Part shown: positions 35,210 to 47,612 of the stretch, piece by piece | Layout of the letters: every line of letters starts with the position of its first letter | How positions within the stretch are numbered: the first letter of the stretch is position 1 | NCBI GenBank assembly: GCA_029959085.1 | Contig: JARWIR010000027.1 | Span: forward strand, 9,238,001 to 9,302,000 | Direction of reading: 5' to 3' | DNA: 64,000 nt | Source: Nemophila menziesii | Lineage: Eukaryota; Streptophyta; Magnoliopsida; Boraginales; Hydrophyllaceae | The notes under the pieces: generated by a model | Databases searched by the model: none | Told to the model about the DNA's origin: nothing | The model's input: the letters and a program-made list of their open reading frames with translations, nothing else | Translations under genes and position numbers: made by a program

Positions 35210-36775
35210 TGGTGGTCCTTCGTGTGTTCTAAAATAAATGCAAAAGTAATCGAACCACAACCGCAAGTGTACGGTTGTCCCAAGTAGTAATAAGTGATTC
35301 TAGGATCGTTCGCAGGGACGGTTTGGACAACTACAATGCTTATCAATTAATGAATGATTGCACTTATGAAAGCAAATAAAGATATAATGTTTGATTGATT
35401 GTTTTTATTAATTCTAAGTAATAAAAGACTAAATGGAAAATGCAATTGAATACTAAGACGCAAGTAAATAAATGTGAAACGCAAGTATGAGAAGATAGCA
35501 CTTGAGCACGCAAGAGGTCTTTCTAATCCTATTTCATAACCTATGCTGTTTAAGGGTCAAATTGGTCAATTACAATGGTCGGGATTCTAAATTCCTTATA
35601 CCCCCGTCAGGGTGGACTATAAGGCTATCCTAGAGTGTCACTAGTCCCGTCAGGGTAAATATGATCCACTTTTAGATGTTTAAGTTAATTACCTCATTGG
35701 CCCTAGAATTAGCTAAGTTCGTCAGAATCAATAGCTTCTATTCTAGATTGAATAAATATTTCCGTACCTAAACCCTCCGTCAGGATGATCCAATCGCCAC
35801 TAATTGGAATAGCCTTGATACTAACACCTGTTCTTAGTTCATGACTCTAAAAACAGTAAATAATCTTAATTTATCTAAAAGAGTAAAATCCCCAATCTAA
35901 TTTAATTTAACAGAAACCCAAATTCAACATATGAAATTCAATAAGATTGGGATTTACCCATAAAGAATTCTCAAGAACTAAAATGTGTTTCGCTCATACT
36001 AATTAAATAGATAACTAAATTAAATAAAATGAAATTCATATTGTCTTAAAAAATTAAAGATAAAAGAAACCTAATTCCGGAATTAGAATGACTGAGAATG
36101 GAGATATAGACCCTCTCCATCTCTTGCAGCTTCTTCTTTCTTCCTTCTGTTGCTTCTCTCTGATGTTTAATCTTGTAAAAAGTGAATTGTTCTGAAAATA
36201 TAAGTCAAAGGCTCCTTTTATAAGTTGAAAAACGGATTAGGGCTTGGACCTAAGAATAAAACACTAATTAAATGTCCAAGCCCAATTTCTAAGCCCAAAA
36301 TCCCGTAACTGCTGATACACCTTCACTAAAACGGCTTTTCCCGCTTCGTTATGACTCTGATTGACTTGATTCCAGTTTCTAAAGTTCCGTAACTCGATAA
36401 GGAATGTTCTCTCTTCAAATGTCAGCGGCTAAATAATCTCTTAAACGCCTCGAAATCAGAAATCTTTTGCCTGGAAAACAGATTTGCAGCTCTAAAAATA
36501 ATTTCTTTCGGGATTTATCTTCAAGTCTTGACTCCATATCACGATCTTTGACTCTTTTCTGGGATTCCATTCCTAGCTAATATTCAAAACCTACAAACTT
36601 TCCACTAAAATACACAAGATTACGTGCAAAAGTTTAATAAACTAAAAATACTAGAAATAAAATAGGAATTCCGGATTATTGCATTTTTAACTCAAAAGTC
36701 TATCAAAAGAATCAAATAAACATAAAATATGATGTCTCCCAAGTGTCGAAAATAAGAACAATTAGGGAGACATCA
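35210..36775 (-). repeat. E2 3' LTR
   Basis: 1566 bp, TG...CA on the minus strand. A TATAAAAGG box is on the minus strand at 36214-36222. It begins (minus strand) with the TGATGTCTCCC...GGGAGACATCA inverted repeat near 36729-36775. Confidence 0.95.
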
Positions 36776-36788
36776 AGACCCACAACTC
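36776..36788 (-). promoter_or_regulatory. E2 polypurine tract
   Basis: GAGTTGTGGGTCT on the minus strand, directly next to the 3' LTR; one base differs from E3 and D. Confidence 0.7.
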
Positions 36789-37339
36789 AAACCTTTGTCG
36801 TCCCGACAAAGTAAAACAAAATAAAACAAAGGGGTAGAAGTAAACGCAAGAACAAATAGAAGCTAGCAAATACACCTAAAGCAATTCTTAAGATAAATCT
36901 CATATAGCAAAACTCTAGGAATTAAAAGATACACTTATCATACAAAATCGAACATAAATAATCTCAATCCTAAAATTAAAGTTGCAATGCTTGAAGGTTA
37001 CACTTGTACTCATCTCTGTATGATGGCTATAGGGTGGTCATTAATCCTTACTCGCTTTGAACGCTCCACCTAGTATATTCCCTATCAACAGAATCATAAA
37101 TTCACTATGCACTTAGGAATCACGAGGTCTTTACGGTTTTAATAATGGCTTAAGGACGGTGTGGATGTATATTTGGTAAATTTGAAGTGAGCTTTTTGCT
37201 CTCTCCTCACTTACCATCAACAATGTCCTCGAGCTTGAGTTTACGCTAAAAAATATTCTCACTCACCCATTTGACGCACTAATGTTGCGTCCCCAATGTC
37301 AACCCAAATAAAACTAAGATGATTTCCAAAAATATTCCA

Positions 37340-37517
37340 CTTTGCCGGTTTAGTTTATTCTTTCTTTTTTTTTTCTTTTTCATTTTTTTTTTCTTTCTCT
37401 TTTTTTTGTACAAGATGCCCATGACCCTTATTTTTATATGAAAGGTCATGTCTCTTATGATTTTTCTTATTATTTTTTTTTCTTTTTATCTATTTTTCTT
37501 TTCAAATCCTGGCAAAG
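37340..37517 (-). other. A-rich loop closed by short stem (E2)
   Basis: CTTTGCCGG at 37340-37348 and CCTGGCAAAG ending at 37517 frame a long T-rich (A-rich in RNA) tract. The seven outer pairs are exact; the inner ones are disturbed by an extra T. Equivalent to 31035-31102 and 46626-46803. Confidence 0.55.
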
Positions 37518-38169
37518 GGTTACAAGTAATAATATCATCTACATTTTTGTGCCTCAATATAAACACATAAATCCCACCCAATGAATTTCCCAAATGTGGA
37601 CCCTCCACCCCAAACTCAAGCTCGAGGCAAGTCTCAGGGTTGTGGTTCAAGTGCGGGTCATTTGGTCATGCCTAATAATCTAAAGGATAATGGGCTTATA
37701 TCGTGGCTACAAAAGAAAAGGCTTAAGGCTCAAAATTGGGCTAAGACGGATAAAATTATAATAAGGGATAGCAAGCTAAAAGGCTTCAAATGGCTAACAA
37801 AGAACTGCCTCTATCATTTTCCTAAGTACATAGTTCGTTTTTAGTTCATATCTAGATGGGTTCTCTACTAATTAGGATTTCGCATTCTACACACCAAACA
37901 TATTCCGTAAGTACAAGCTTACTTCATTTGCATTGTTCATTAATTTTTCCTATCAATTACCTATGTTTGCATGCAATTCTAAGTGCATTTCATATTATTC
38001 CCTAAATTCCACTATTTACTATCATTAATTCATCAAAAGTATGCTTAAAGGGACATCTAATCTTCTACAGTCAAACGCAACTCCGAAAATTATTTTATTG
38101 AAAGCAAATAAAACATATAACACATAAAAACTGGGATGAGGCAACGAACCCCACCCCAAACTCAAAAAT

Positions 38170-38189
38170 GAGCCGTGTCCCCACGACTC
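38170..38189 (-). other. Conserved hairpin after third ORF (E2)
   Basis: GAGCCGTG-TCCC-CACGACTC: the same stem-loop as E3 with one position changed (a mismatch here, a possible wobble pair in one RNA orientation). Confidence 0.7.
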
Positions 38190-38255
38190 GGAAAGACTCA
38201 ACTTAAGAAAACAAACTAAACTAAACTAAAACGCAGAAGGGATAGAAAACGTATC

Positions 38256-39288
38256 TCAACCAACGCGTGGCTGGTCATCGGTGTTGCGTCCATGAACTTT
38301 CTCCTTCGTAAGTAGACCATAGGTGGTATGTTGAATTGTGCTCACCCCCATTAACATGTTTCGGAGAAGACCTAGCTCTTTTATAACGTTTCCCAAAGAC
38401 ACAATCATCTTCACTTGATTCTCTTCTAACACCTTCACTTTCGCTTCCAACTCGTTAGTGGTATGCATCTTCTTCTTTGGAGGAGCTGTAAGAGTTCTTA
38501 CTGCTCTTAACACTTCATCATGAATATTCTGAACCAACGATATACCCATGTTCTCACCAACTACCACACGGTCAATCTCTGTGTCTTTACGCTGAACATT
38601 TGTGTCTAAGCACAACGTAGTGATGGTACAAGAAAATTTGAGATTTTGTTGCGAAGTTGGAATTCTAGCAAATTCCATGATGGTATCCTAAATAACGCGA
38701 GCAACATCCATAGGTTTCTCCTCAACAATACACTTAATAAACAGAAGATGCTCCTTCTTCACTTCCGATATGTGTTTAATTCCGAAGAAGGTAGGGATTA
38801 TGAAACGGGGCCATACCTTAGCACACCAACCCAATTTGTCACAAGTAATACCATAATCTTTATAAGCACTAGTCATAATACCCTTAGGAAGATTCATCTC
38901 CTCACCAAAACTTCAAAAATTGAATTCTATCACGAACCTGAGTATCCCACGGAATGAAGACTCTCTTTGGCTTTTGAGCCCATGTTTTCCTACGCGGAGG
39001 TTTCTGTTGTTGCACGGGTTCTTCGGGAACTTCTTGTTCTGTTTCTTCCTCCATCTCTTCCTCAAATTCTTCTTCACTTTCTTCATCACTTTCATCAATT
39101 AACCTACTCTTCTTCGGATTAGTCTTACTTGGATTTTCCTTTCGTTTCGGAGCAATTGGGATTTGATTAGTCTTTTCGGATCGCGAATCCGGAATCTCAA
39201 TTGCTTGGTCTGGGCTAGCTCCAACATTGTTCTTGTTTCTTGGTAATGTTCTTCGATAGTTACACATGGAAGCAGTTCTGTTAGTCAT
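38256..39288 (-). pseudogene. E2 third ORF (Athila post-pol protein), internally deleted
   Basis: Starts at ATG 39288 (MTNRT). The N-terminal basic and acidic regions and the C-terminal coiled coil match E3. Relative to E3 it lacks 303 bp (E3 32412-32714) at position 38825/38826, exactly 101 codons, which removes most of the middle of the central domain (from KELREKKLEY to LLPCAKVW) without changing frame. Further damage: one extra A in the A-run near 38908 shifts the frame, and a TAG at about 38688 replaces a Tyr codon. A longer open frame runs upstream to 39756, but the MTNRT start is the one shared by all three elements. Confidence 0.75.
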
Positions 39289-39639
39289 CTCTTTCCACCC
39301 CAAACTCAAAACTTCAAATAGTGAAAAAGCTAGAGAAAAGCTTTGAAGTACGATGTTTTGAGGCTTAAAACTTGAAGAATATGGTGGAATATGAGGTGGG
39401 TTAAGGTTAATTAAGAGGGATTGTGGAAAAAGTGGGTTTAATTTCAAGGTTAGGAAGAGGAAATTTATGGAGAAAAGATGAATTTTGGTGATGTTTTGGA
39501 GAAGATATGAGTTGATTGTGTGTTTTTGTGATGAAAGAAGGCTTGATTTGATGATTTTATAGTTGTTTGTTGATGATTTTCGGAGTAGGAGTAGGCAAGG
39601 ATTCGGAATATGAGGTTGACTTGGAAAAAGAGGCAAAAA

Positions 39640-40060
39640 CCTAGGTTTTGTAAGCTCAAAACCGCCTCTCGCAACAGCGCACCGGCTAGCCGGTCGCGAG
39701 GGCGGCGGAAAAAAATATCTAAATTCGATATTTTTTTTTACCTCAGACGCAAGCACCTTGCGTCATTGCTGACGCAGTGATCAGAAGCTTCACCTTCCTT
39801 GACCGGCATGCCGGTGGCATGTCGATGGCGCAACTCGAGACGCAACGACCTTGTGTCGTTGCTGACGCAATGATCAGAAACTTCTTCCTCTTCGGCCGGC
39901 TAGCCGATCATCTGACCGGTATGCCGGCGGTTCTCGCTCGCGCAAATCGTGACGCAGCAATGCTGCGTCATTGCTGACATAGTGGTCAGAGAGTTGGGGT
40001 TCTTCAGGTCATTTGGCCGGTATGCCGGCCAGCTCGCCGGCTAGTCGGTCAAACCTGCTG
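39640..40060 (-). repeat. E2 GC-rich tandem palindrome island
   Basis: Same makeup as in E3: repeats of about 100 bp with TTGCGTCATTGCTGACGCAG, CCGGCTAGCCGG and CCGGTATGCCGG. ACCGGCATGCCGGT at 39802-39815 is a perfect 14-bp palindrome. Several copies have decayed (e.g. CCGGCTAGCCGATC near 39897). Confidence 0.8.
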
Positions 40061-40286
40061 TAAACCCCAATTTTTTTCGTTTTCTCATCGTTTTGACCCC
40101 AAACTCATGACCATTATACCCCTGAAATCATCAAAAACAAACACCCTTCCTCATTTCATAATAACAAACACTAAATTCAACGGAAATTTAACTAATTTAC
40201 ACTACGAAAATTGAAATACTTAAACTAATATACAAGAAATTGGCTTTTGTTTAACGTCGTTAAGCTCGACGGGTTACCTCATGCTT

Positions 40287-42867
40287 CTAAGGAGCTTCGA
40301 GGAGGTATATGACCTCTCCGTGATGTGGGTCTTTTGCACAATCGTTATCTTCACCTCCATGATATATCTTTAAACGATGACCGTTTACCATGAATGTACG
40401 GTTTTCAAGTGGATGTTCTATCTCTATAGCTCCATGAGGTGTGACTTTTGTCACAATGTAAGGACCCGACCATTTCGATCTTAATTTACCCGGATAATTA
40501 CTGAACTTTGAATTATATTTCAATACTCTTCGTCCCACTACAAATTTCTTCTCTCGAATTCGATTATCATGCCATCTCTTGGTATTTTCTTTGTAAAGTT
40601 TAGCGTTTTTATAAGCATGTAATCGAAATTCATCAATCTCATTAAGTTTCATCATTCAATTCTAACCAGCTAGAGTAGGATCTAAGTTTAATTTCGCAAT
40701 AGCCCAATATGCACCCATTTCAAGCTCAATAGGTATGACAAGTCTTACCATACACCATTCGATACGGAGATGCACCAACTGGAGTTTTGAACGCAGTACG
40801 ATAAGCCCATAATGCATCATCTAATTTCATTGACCAATCTTTTCTAGTAGGACCAACGGTTTTTTCTAAAATAGATTTTACCTCACGATTTGACACTTCG
40901 GCTTGACCATTGGCTTGTGGATGATAAGCGGTAGATACACGATGTCTCACCCCATATTTCTCTAAGATTGTCTTCAAATACTTATTAACGAAATGAGTAC
41001 CTCCATCGCTAATAATTACCCTCGGAGTGCCATGTCTAGTGAAAATGTGTGATTTCAAGAACTTAATCACCACTCGTGAATCATTGGTTGGTAAAGCTAC
41101 CGCTTCTACCCACTTAGACACGTAATCAACAACTAATAAGATGTAGAGGTTACCATTTGAAGGAACGAAAGGACCCATAAAGACTATACCCCAAACATCG
41201 AATATTTCAACTTCTAACACATTATTACGTGGCATCTCATCCCTCTTGGATATGTTTCCGGTAAATTGATATCTTTCACATCTTTTAGCATATTAATGAC
41301 AATCTTTCATAATAGAAGGCCAATAAAATCCAGATTGTAATACCTTAGCAGCAGTTCGATCTCCTTTAAAATGTCCACCATAAGGTGAATCGTGACACCC
41401 AGCTATAATCGCCTCAATTTCTTCCTTGGCTACACATCTTCTCACCATTTGATCGACACACACTTTGTAGAGGAAAGGATCCTCCCAAAAGAATTGTCTT
41501 GCGCGGTGAGCTAATCTTTTTCTCTCTTGATAAGTTGAACCTTCAGGAAAAGTACCACTTACCACTAAATTCGCAATATCTGTATACCAAGGAGCTTCAT
41601 AATCACGAACAACAAATAAACTCTCATCAGGAAATTCTTCTCGAACAGCTTCAGTACCACTATTCATTTCTGAACCTTCAAGACGCGATAGATGATTTGC
41701 AACCTGATTCTCACAACCCTTTCTATCCTTTATCTCTAGATCGAACTCTTGAAGCAATAAAACCCATCTGATTAACCTCGATTTAGCATCCTTCTTCTCC
41801 ATAAGATATCGAATCGCTGAATGATCTGTATAAACAATAACTTTTGCTCCAAGAAGATAAGAGCGAAATTTATCGAATGAATACACAACTGCTAGCAACT
41901 CTTTTTCTGTAACTGTATAATTAACTTGGGCACCATTAAAAGTTTTACTAGCATAGTAAATCAAATGAAAAACTTTCTCTTTTCTGTCATAATATAGCTC
42001 CCATACACAAATCACTCGCATCACACATAACCTCAAACGGTAAACTTCAATGTGGAGGTAATACTAAAGGAGCAGAAATAAGCTTTTCTTTGATTGCTTT
42101 GAAGGCCGCTAAACAAGCTTCATCAAAAAGGAATTTGGAATCCTTTTCGAGTAAGTTGCATAACGGTTTAGCAATCTTAGAAAAATCTTTAATAAAACGC
42201 CTATAAAAGCCAGCATAGCCAAGAAAACTTCTTACCCCTTTAACAGAAACAGGCGGGGGAAGAGTTTTAATTACCTCTATCTTTGCTCTATCGACTTCTA
42301 ATCCAGCACTCAAAACTTTGTGACCCAGAACAATACCTTCGCGAACCATGAAATGACACTTCTCCCAGTTTAAAACCAAATCTGTTTCCTTGCATCTGAT
42401 TAACACTTTCTCCAAGTTGTCTAAACATTTATCAAAATCATCACCAAACACGGAGAAATCGTCCATAAAAACTTCAAGAAAATTATCGATCATATCCCAG
42501 AAGATGGCCATCAAACATCTTTGAAAGGTAGCGGGAGCATTACACAACCCAAATGGCATTCTGCGATATGCAAAAGTACCAAAGGGGCATGTAAATGTTG
42601 TTTATGTTGATCTTCCGGAGCCACGTAAATCTGATTATACCCAGAATAACCATCCAAGAAACAGTACTATTCTCTTCCGGCTAATTATTCTAACATTTGA
42701 TCAATGAAGGGCAAAGGGAAATGATCTTTTCTAGTGGCTTTGTTCAGCTTTCGGTAATCCATGCAAACTCTCCAACCAACTACCGTTCTTGAAGGAATCG
42801 CTTCATTTTTATCATTAAGAACTGTTGTCATTCCTCCTTTCTTCGGTACACACTGAACTGGACTCAC
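40287..42867 (-). pseudogene. E2 pol: reverse transcriptase, RNase H and integrase
   Basis: Pieces in order on the minus strand: RT N-terminus (42685-42867, [12 protein letters not shown] and [11 protein letters not shown]); RT core (42047-42559) with [15 protein letters not shown] and the active-site FMDD; RNase H and integrase zinc-finger start (41293-42036) with [25 protein letters not shown] and [12 protein letters not shown]; integrase core (40726-41235); integrase tail (40287-40655). Breaks: frameshifts near 42050, 42600 and 40735, stops near 42685, and a TAA at 41293 where E3 has Lys. The first catalytic Asp of the integrase is Val (WGIVFM, residue 18 of the core piece; E3 has WGIDFM), caused by a single A-to-T change. 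The second Asp and the Glu remain. Confidence 0.93.
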
Positions 42868-42877
42868 TTATTCACTA

Positions 42878-44497
42878 CTAGAGATGGGATAAATAATCCC
42901 CGCATTTAAAAAGCTTGATCACCTCTTTCTTCACTACATCCTTCATAACGGGCTTTAATCTCCTTTGACCTTCAATTGAGCGTGCGTTATCATCTTCAAG
43001 TATGATTTTGTGTTGACAATAGGATGGACTAATGCCCTTAATGTCAGCAATTGTCCAACCTATTGCTTCTTTGTTGGCTCTCAACATACGCAACAGTTTA
43101 TCTTCTTGAGGACCTGTTAAATTAGCTGAAACAATAACAGGTAGAGTTTCATTAGTACCTAAATACGCATACCTCAAGTATGCTGGTAACGGTTTTTCTT
43201 CCAATTCCGGAGGATATTCAATTGAAGGTTTCTTTTTAGGAACAATCTCCCCCTGTTCTCTCACAGGTTCATAGGTCAAACGCCTATACTTTGGATTTTC
43301 AGAATTGAAAGCTGCCACTGTTTCGGCAAGCTCTTCCATCATCTCAGGCATGTCTAATGTTAAAGCGGCCTGCAAAATATCATCATAATTAAAGCAATCA
43401 AATACCTCTTGCGATGCCTGCTCAACTACATCCATTCGGAAGCAGTCTTCATGAGAATCTGGAAATTTCATAGCTCGGAACACATTGAATTTGACCTCCT
43501 CGTCTTGTATCCTCATCGTCAATTCGCCATTCTCTACATCAATTAATGTACGCCCCGTGGCTAGAAATGGTCTTCCCAAAATAATGGGGACATTTCTATC
43601 TGCGTCGTATTCAAGTATAACAAAATAAACGGGAAATATAAGTGTACCTGCCTTAATGAGGACATCCTCATTTCGGCCTTCAGGATGTGCAAGAGACCTG
43701 TCCGCCATTTGCAAGACCATAGAGGTGGGTCTTGCTTCTCCAATTTTTAGATTATCAAAGATCGATTTGGGCATCAAATTGATGCTCGCACCCAATTCGC
43801 ATAGCGCTTTTCCCTTCCATTCTTCTCCAATCGATATCAGAATTGTGAAACTCCCAAGATCAACTAACTTTGGAGGTAATTTACTCTGACAAATCGCTCT
43901 ACACTCTTTAGGGAGACCAATCATCTCATTGTCACAATAAGGCCTTTTATTAGTGAGGGATCTCTTCAGAAACTTCGTATACTTAGGAATATCTCGAATC
44001 GCCTCTAACAACGGAATATTAATACTCAGGCCTCTCACTCTATTGAAGAATTTCTGAAAATCACCCAAGTCACCCTTTTTCTGAACTCGAGATGGAAACG
44101 GTGGTGGAGGGAGATTACTCACAATATCATCTTTCTTCTTTGGAATCTCGCTTGGTCTCTCTATTTCTTCAACCTCACTATCTTTTTCTTTCTCTTTCTC
44201 ACCCACTTCCTTTTCTTTTCTTGGAACTTCTTTCTCTTTCATAACAGGAAAAGGAGGTGGAGGGAGGTTCTTACCACTTCTTAATGTAACGGCTTTGCAC
44301 TCTTCATGTTGTCCCAGATTTTCTGTGTCACTAGGGAGTTGCCCTTGTGGACGTTGGTTAAGCTGTTTTGAAATTTGATTCATTTGATTCATTTGATTCT
44401 GTAATAGCTTCATATTCGCGTCAGACGCTTGTTGAAGAGCAATTAAACTTTCTACGGTTTTCTGAAGGGTAACTACACCTTCTTGGGGTTGGGCAGG
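42878..44497 (-). pseudogene. E2 gag-protease linker, protease and RT start
   Basis: Open from the D insertion edge at 44497 to 42878. It contains PAQPQEGV, a Gln/Asn-rich helix, the conserved CKAVTLRSGK motif, a highly charged Lys/Glu stretch, PPPPFPSRVQKKG, IRDIPKYTKFLKR and the protease KLPPKLVDLGSFTI...ALCELGASINLMPKS...PIILGRPFLATG. The catalytic Asp of the protease is Glu (CELGAS versus CDLGAS in E3), which is expected to abolish or strongly reduce activity. After the protease, the RT approach LEDDNARSIEGQRRLKPV is present, then a one-base frameshift in the T-run near 42908 ends the frame. Confidence 0.92.
44493..44497. repeat. D target-site duplication, left copy (GCAGG)
   Basis: GCAGG immediately before LTR start TGATGTCGCC; the partner is at 54435-54439. 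Confidence 0.97.
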
Positions 44498-46024
44498 TGA
44501 TGTCGCCTAGGGTGTGATAAAAATAAGATAAAATTAAGCCAAGAAACTACGCACTCTCACCCTAGACAGGCACAGTACTGCAAGTATTACAGGACGTATG
44601 CAAGTGTTAATGATAAATAGAGTTCGTTCTCAGGGACTTAAGTGTGTTAAACGCGTAGGAACAAATAACGAGTAAAAGTAAATAACTAGAAGACAGAAAA
44701 TAAAGCAAATAGGAATTCGAGATTAACAATTAAAACTAGGAAAATAAAGACAATAAAGTAAAAGATTAAGAATATGAGATGAGAAGTATAGCTTAGGTTT
44801 TGCTAGTATGCACTAATCCTTCTAATTCTATCTATAAATCTAGTTCATAAGGGAGAATATTAGCTCTTGGTAATACTTAGTCAGGATTCTAAATTCCCCA
44901 AGCTTAGACCTTGAGAGTGACTAAGGGGGCTACGTCACAACCAAGAAGTGATTTCAAATAGGGTTATCAAACGCCACTAAGGCCCTAAGCAAATACTGCA
45001 ATCTTGGTGATATGGTGGTTAAAACAAACCCTAATGACTATCTAGTTAGAAGTATGTTTTGTCAGAACTGCTATCGACACTAGACATTATGTGGTGGTTC
45101 AATAGTTAAACACCCTGTCAAGGAGACCATCTAACTACTATTAAAACAATCCTAAAGTGATCAGTTCTAGGAAAGACATTAAATCAAAACACATAAACAA
45201 ATATAAAGTAAGAAGCTAATATCAAATTAAAACATATAATTCTCAAAGAAACTTAGATAGAAGAATTAGAATTCATAGATTATACATATGCAAAACCCAA
45301 GCTATGGGGAGTTTAGTTCATACCTGAAAGAAATAAACTAAAAGAAATTACAAAAGACATCATCTTGCTCTCTACAATAAACTGGAAGAATAAAACTCTA
45401 AGAACTAATTACTATGAGGCAAGGATGATTTACAAGTGATATGAGGGTGTATTTATAGGTGTTTAGAAGACCTAATTCGTTTTCTTGAGGAGGAGTTAAG
45501 GTAATGGACTTCTAGCCCAACTCAAATTCGTATGGAAATAAAGATAAACACTGCTGCGTTGTTTTGAGTGTATCTTCTTCGTTATTGGTCGGATTTTGCT
45601 CCACAAGATACCAAAAGAATCGCAACAGAATTATCTAGACCCTATAGAAGGAAATCATCAGATTCGGCCTATTTCTTAGGTAAAAACGCCTATCTTTGGA
45701 TGTGTATGCAGAATCCCAGTTTTAGGCAGCTTTTCCTTTTCCATCTTTTTAGCTTTTCTTTCCTTATCTCCAATTACCATGCAAATCTCTTTCCATAAGT
45801 TGTTGTCTTTGACTTGGACTCTATTTAAGCTCCATAATTATCTTTAAAGCTACACACTAAATAAACAATTAAACCCAATATGCTCTAAAAACAATAATTC
45901 TACAAATCAAGACACAAAATAGGAAAGTGCACTAAAACTCAAGAAAATCGACATTATTGACTTCTAAATTACTTAAAATGATGTCTCCACCTTACATAAA
46001 TCTATCACAAATGAGGAGACATCA
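44498..46024 (-). repeat. D 3' LTR
   Basis: 1527 bp, starting (minus strand) TGATGTCTCC at 46024 and ending in GACATCA. A TATA box (CTATAAATA on the minus strand) is at 45450-45458. A plus-strand frame of 76 codons (45568-45798) is also in the other LTR but only because LTRs are copies. Confidence 0.97.
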
Positions 46025-46037
46025 AGACCCCCAACTC
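46025..46037 (-). promoter_or_regulatory. D polypurine tract
   Basis: GAGTTGGGGGTCT on the minus strand next to the 3' LTR, identical to that of E3. Confidence 0.75.
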
Positions 46038-46625
46038 AAAGTTGTATCGTCCCGATACAATAAAGATAAAAACATAGGGAAGTCTAGAAATACACACTTA
46101 TAAAATTCTCAACACAAGGGAAAAAGCATAGCAGAATATGTAGAATAAACCTAAAGCACATAACTCAGAAAATTTCATGCAATAATACTCATAAAATACA
46201 TACCTGTACACTTCTCATATCTACAGTCAACACGGCTTGAATTTAAGATCAGATTAGTTTCGCAATGTAAGAAGGATTGGGACTTTACTCAGTTCCTCAA
46301 GAGAGCTATAGATTATTCATCGATTTCACTAGTATCCAAGGATCCACTTAACTAATCTCTAATGGCTCAATCACTTCTCAATTACAGAGCAAAGAATCAA
46401 AAGGTCTTTAAGGTTGTAATGTAGGCTTAGGGACGGGTATGATCATATATTTGGATAATTTGGATTGAGATTTTGGCTCTCTCCTTACTAGCCATCAACG
46501 AATCAGCCTAGAGCTTGAGTTACTCTCATAAAACGTTTCTCACTCACCCCAATGAATTCCTTAATGCACAATTTAGCATCCCCAATAACCCAATTAAAGT
46601 TTAAGATGTTCACATAAAAATCCCA

Positions 46626-46803
46626 CTTTGCCGGTCCGAAAATATATTTTTTCTTTTCTTTTCAAAACAATTTCTATAGCTATGACTCTCTTTTAATGTT
46701 GAGATGTCACGCTAATTTCTCATATATATATTTTTTCTTTTAATGCCCTTGTTGGCAAAATTAGCTCGAAGCTTCTTTTTCATTCACTATTACCCCGGAA
46801 AAG
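46626..46803 (-). other. A-rich loop closed by short stem (D)
   Basis: CTTTGCCGG (46626-46634) and CCGGAAAAG (46795-46803, one mismatch to a perfect complement) enclose a T-rich tract, followed by GGGTTACAA as in E3 and E2. Confidence 0.55.
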
Positions 46804-47505
46804 GGTTACAATACAAAGCTGTGAAACATCATCAATATAAAGCACAAAGCACAATTAATAAGCTCAAAAATCCCCAACAAAATAACAATTCCCATAATGG
46901 TGGACCCACCACCCCAAATTCAAGCTCTAAAACAACTGTCTATGCATCGCGATTCGAGTGCGGGTCATATGGAAAAGTCCTAAAATCTAAAGGATATGGC
47001 TTATAATGTGTTTCAATAAAAGGCTTTAGAAAGGCTACAAGGGGCTGAGAAGGATATAGCATATAAAATCAAAATCACAAGGTGAGAAGGTATAAAAAGG
47101 CTTCAAGGGCTTCAAAATATGAAAGAACCGCCTTAATCCCTTTCTACACTATGTGATTTAGAAAATTTCTTACCTTTAGCACTTTCATCAAATGGTTTTT
47201 CAACTAGCTTGGATCTCACGGCCTACACACTTCTCAAGGTTCCCTCAGATCGAACATACTTTCTATCGCATTGCTCACTAATCTTTTCTTTACTATCAAC
47301 GTGTGTTTTCCTGCAAATACTCAAAGCATACAAATACATAGCTCATAAACATATTACTTACTATCATCAATCTACTGAGCTTATGCTTTCAAGCTATTAA
47401 ACACACTCTACATCTAATTCCCATGTATCAAAAATTTTAATTTCACCCAAAAAACAGAAAAATGGAGATGAGAGACAACGAATCCCCACACCCCAACTCA
47501 AAAAT

Positions 47506-47525
47506 GAGCCGTGTCCCCACGACTC
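47506..47525 (-). other. Conserved hairpin after third ORF (D)
   Basis: GAGCCGTG-TCCC-CACGACTC, identical to E2, inside the block 'accccaactcaaaaatgag' although most of the flanking DNA differs from E2/E3. Confidence 0.75.
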
Positions 47526-47612
47526 GAAAAAGACTCGAAAAACAGAAATTAAAATTAGCAGATAGACATATTTACAGAAATGGTAAGGAAGAAAGAGAAC
47601 ATACTCTCGAGG

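Larger units (their letters stand above)
36789..38255 (-). other. E2 3' noncoding region
   Basis: No supported gene; an 87-codon plus-strand frame at 37581-37844 is not open in E3. It contains two structured segments. One is CTTTGCC (from 37340) paired with GGCAAAG (37511-37517) around a roughly 160-nt pyrimidine-rich tract, longer than in E3. The other is the hairpin at 38170-38189. Confidence 0.6.
46038..47612 (-). other. D 3' noncoding region
   Basis: About 1.57 kb without a supported gene; small frames (46743-47006, 47209-47400) have no counterpart in E2/E3. Mostly not alignable to the E2/E3 3' region except in short blocks: the A-rich stem-loop, the 'gagtgcgggtcatatgg' box near 46958, and the hairpin block at 47464-47525. 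Confidence 0.6.

Noticed and set aside
35210..35266. First 19 residues of the E3 integrase frame
   Set aside because: They are E2 LTR sequence read by chance in frame.
37581..37844. 87-codon plus-strand frame in E2 3' region
   Set aside because: The matching E3 sequence (31160-31430) has frameshifts and stops; antisense to the element.
38902..39756. 284-codon frame as a longer third ORF of E2
   Set aside because: The part before MTNRT is low-complexity, and in E3 is separated from it by a stop; D also starts at MTNRT. Treated as leader.
41499..41771. 90-codon plus-strand frame in E2 pol
   Set aside because: Antisense shadow of the RNase H-integrase region.
45568..45798. 76-codon plus-strand frame, also open at 53978-54208
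   Set aside because: The two are LTR copies of the same DNA, so shared openness is no evidence of selection.
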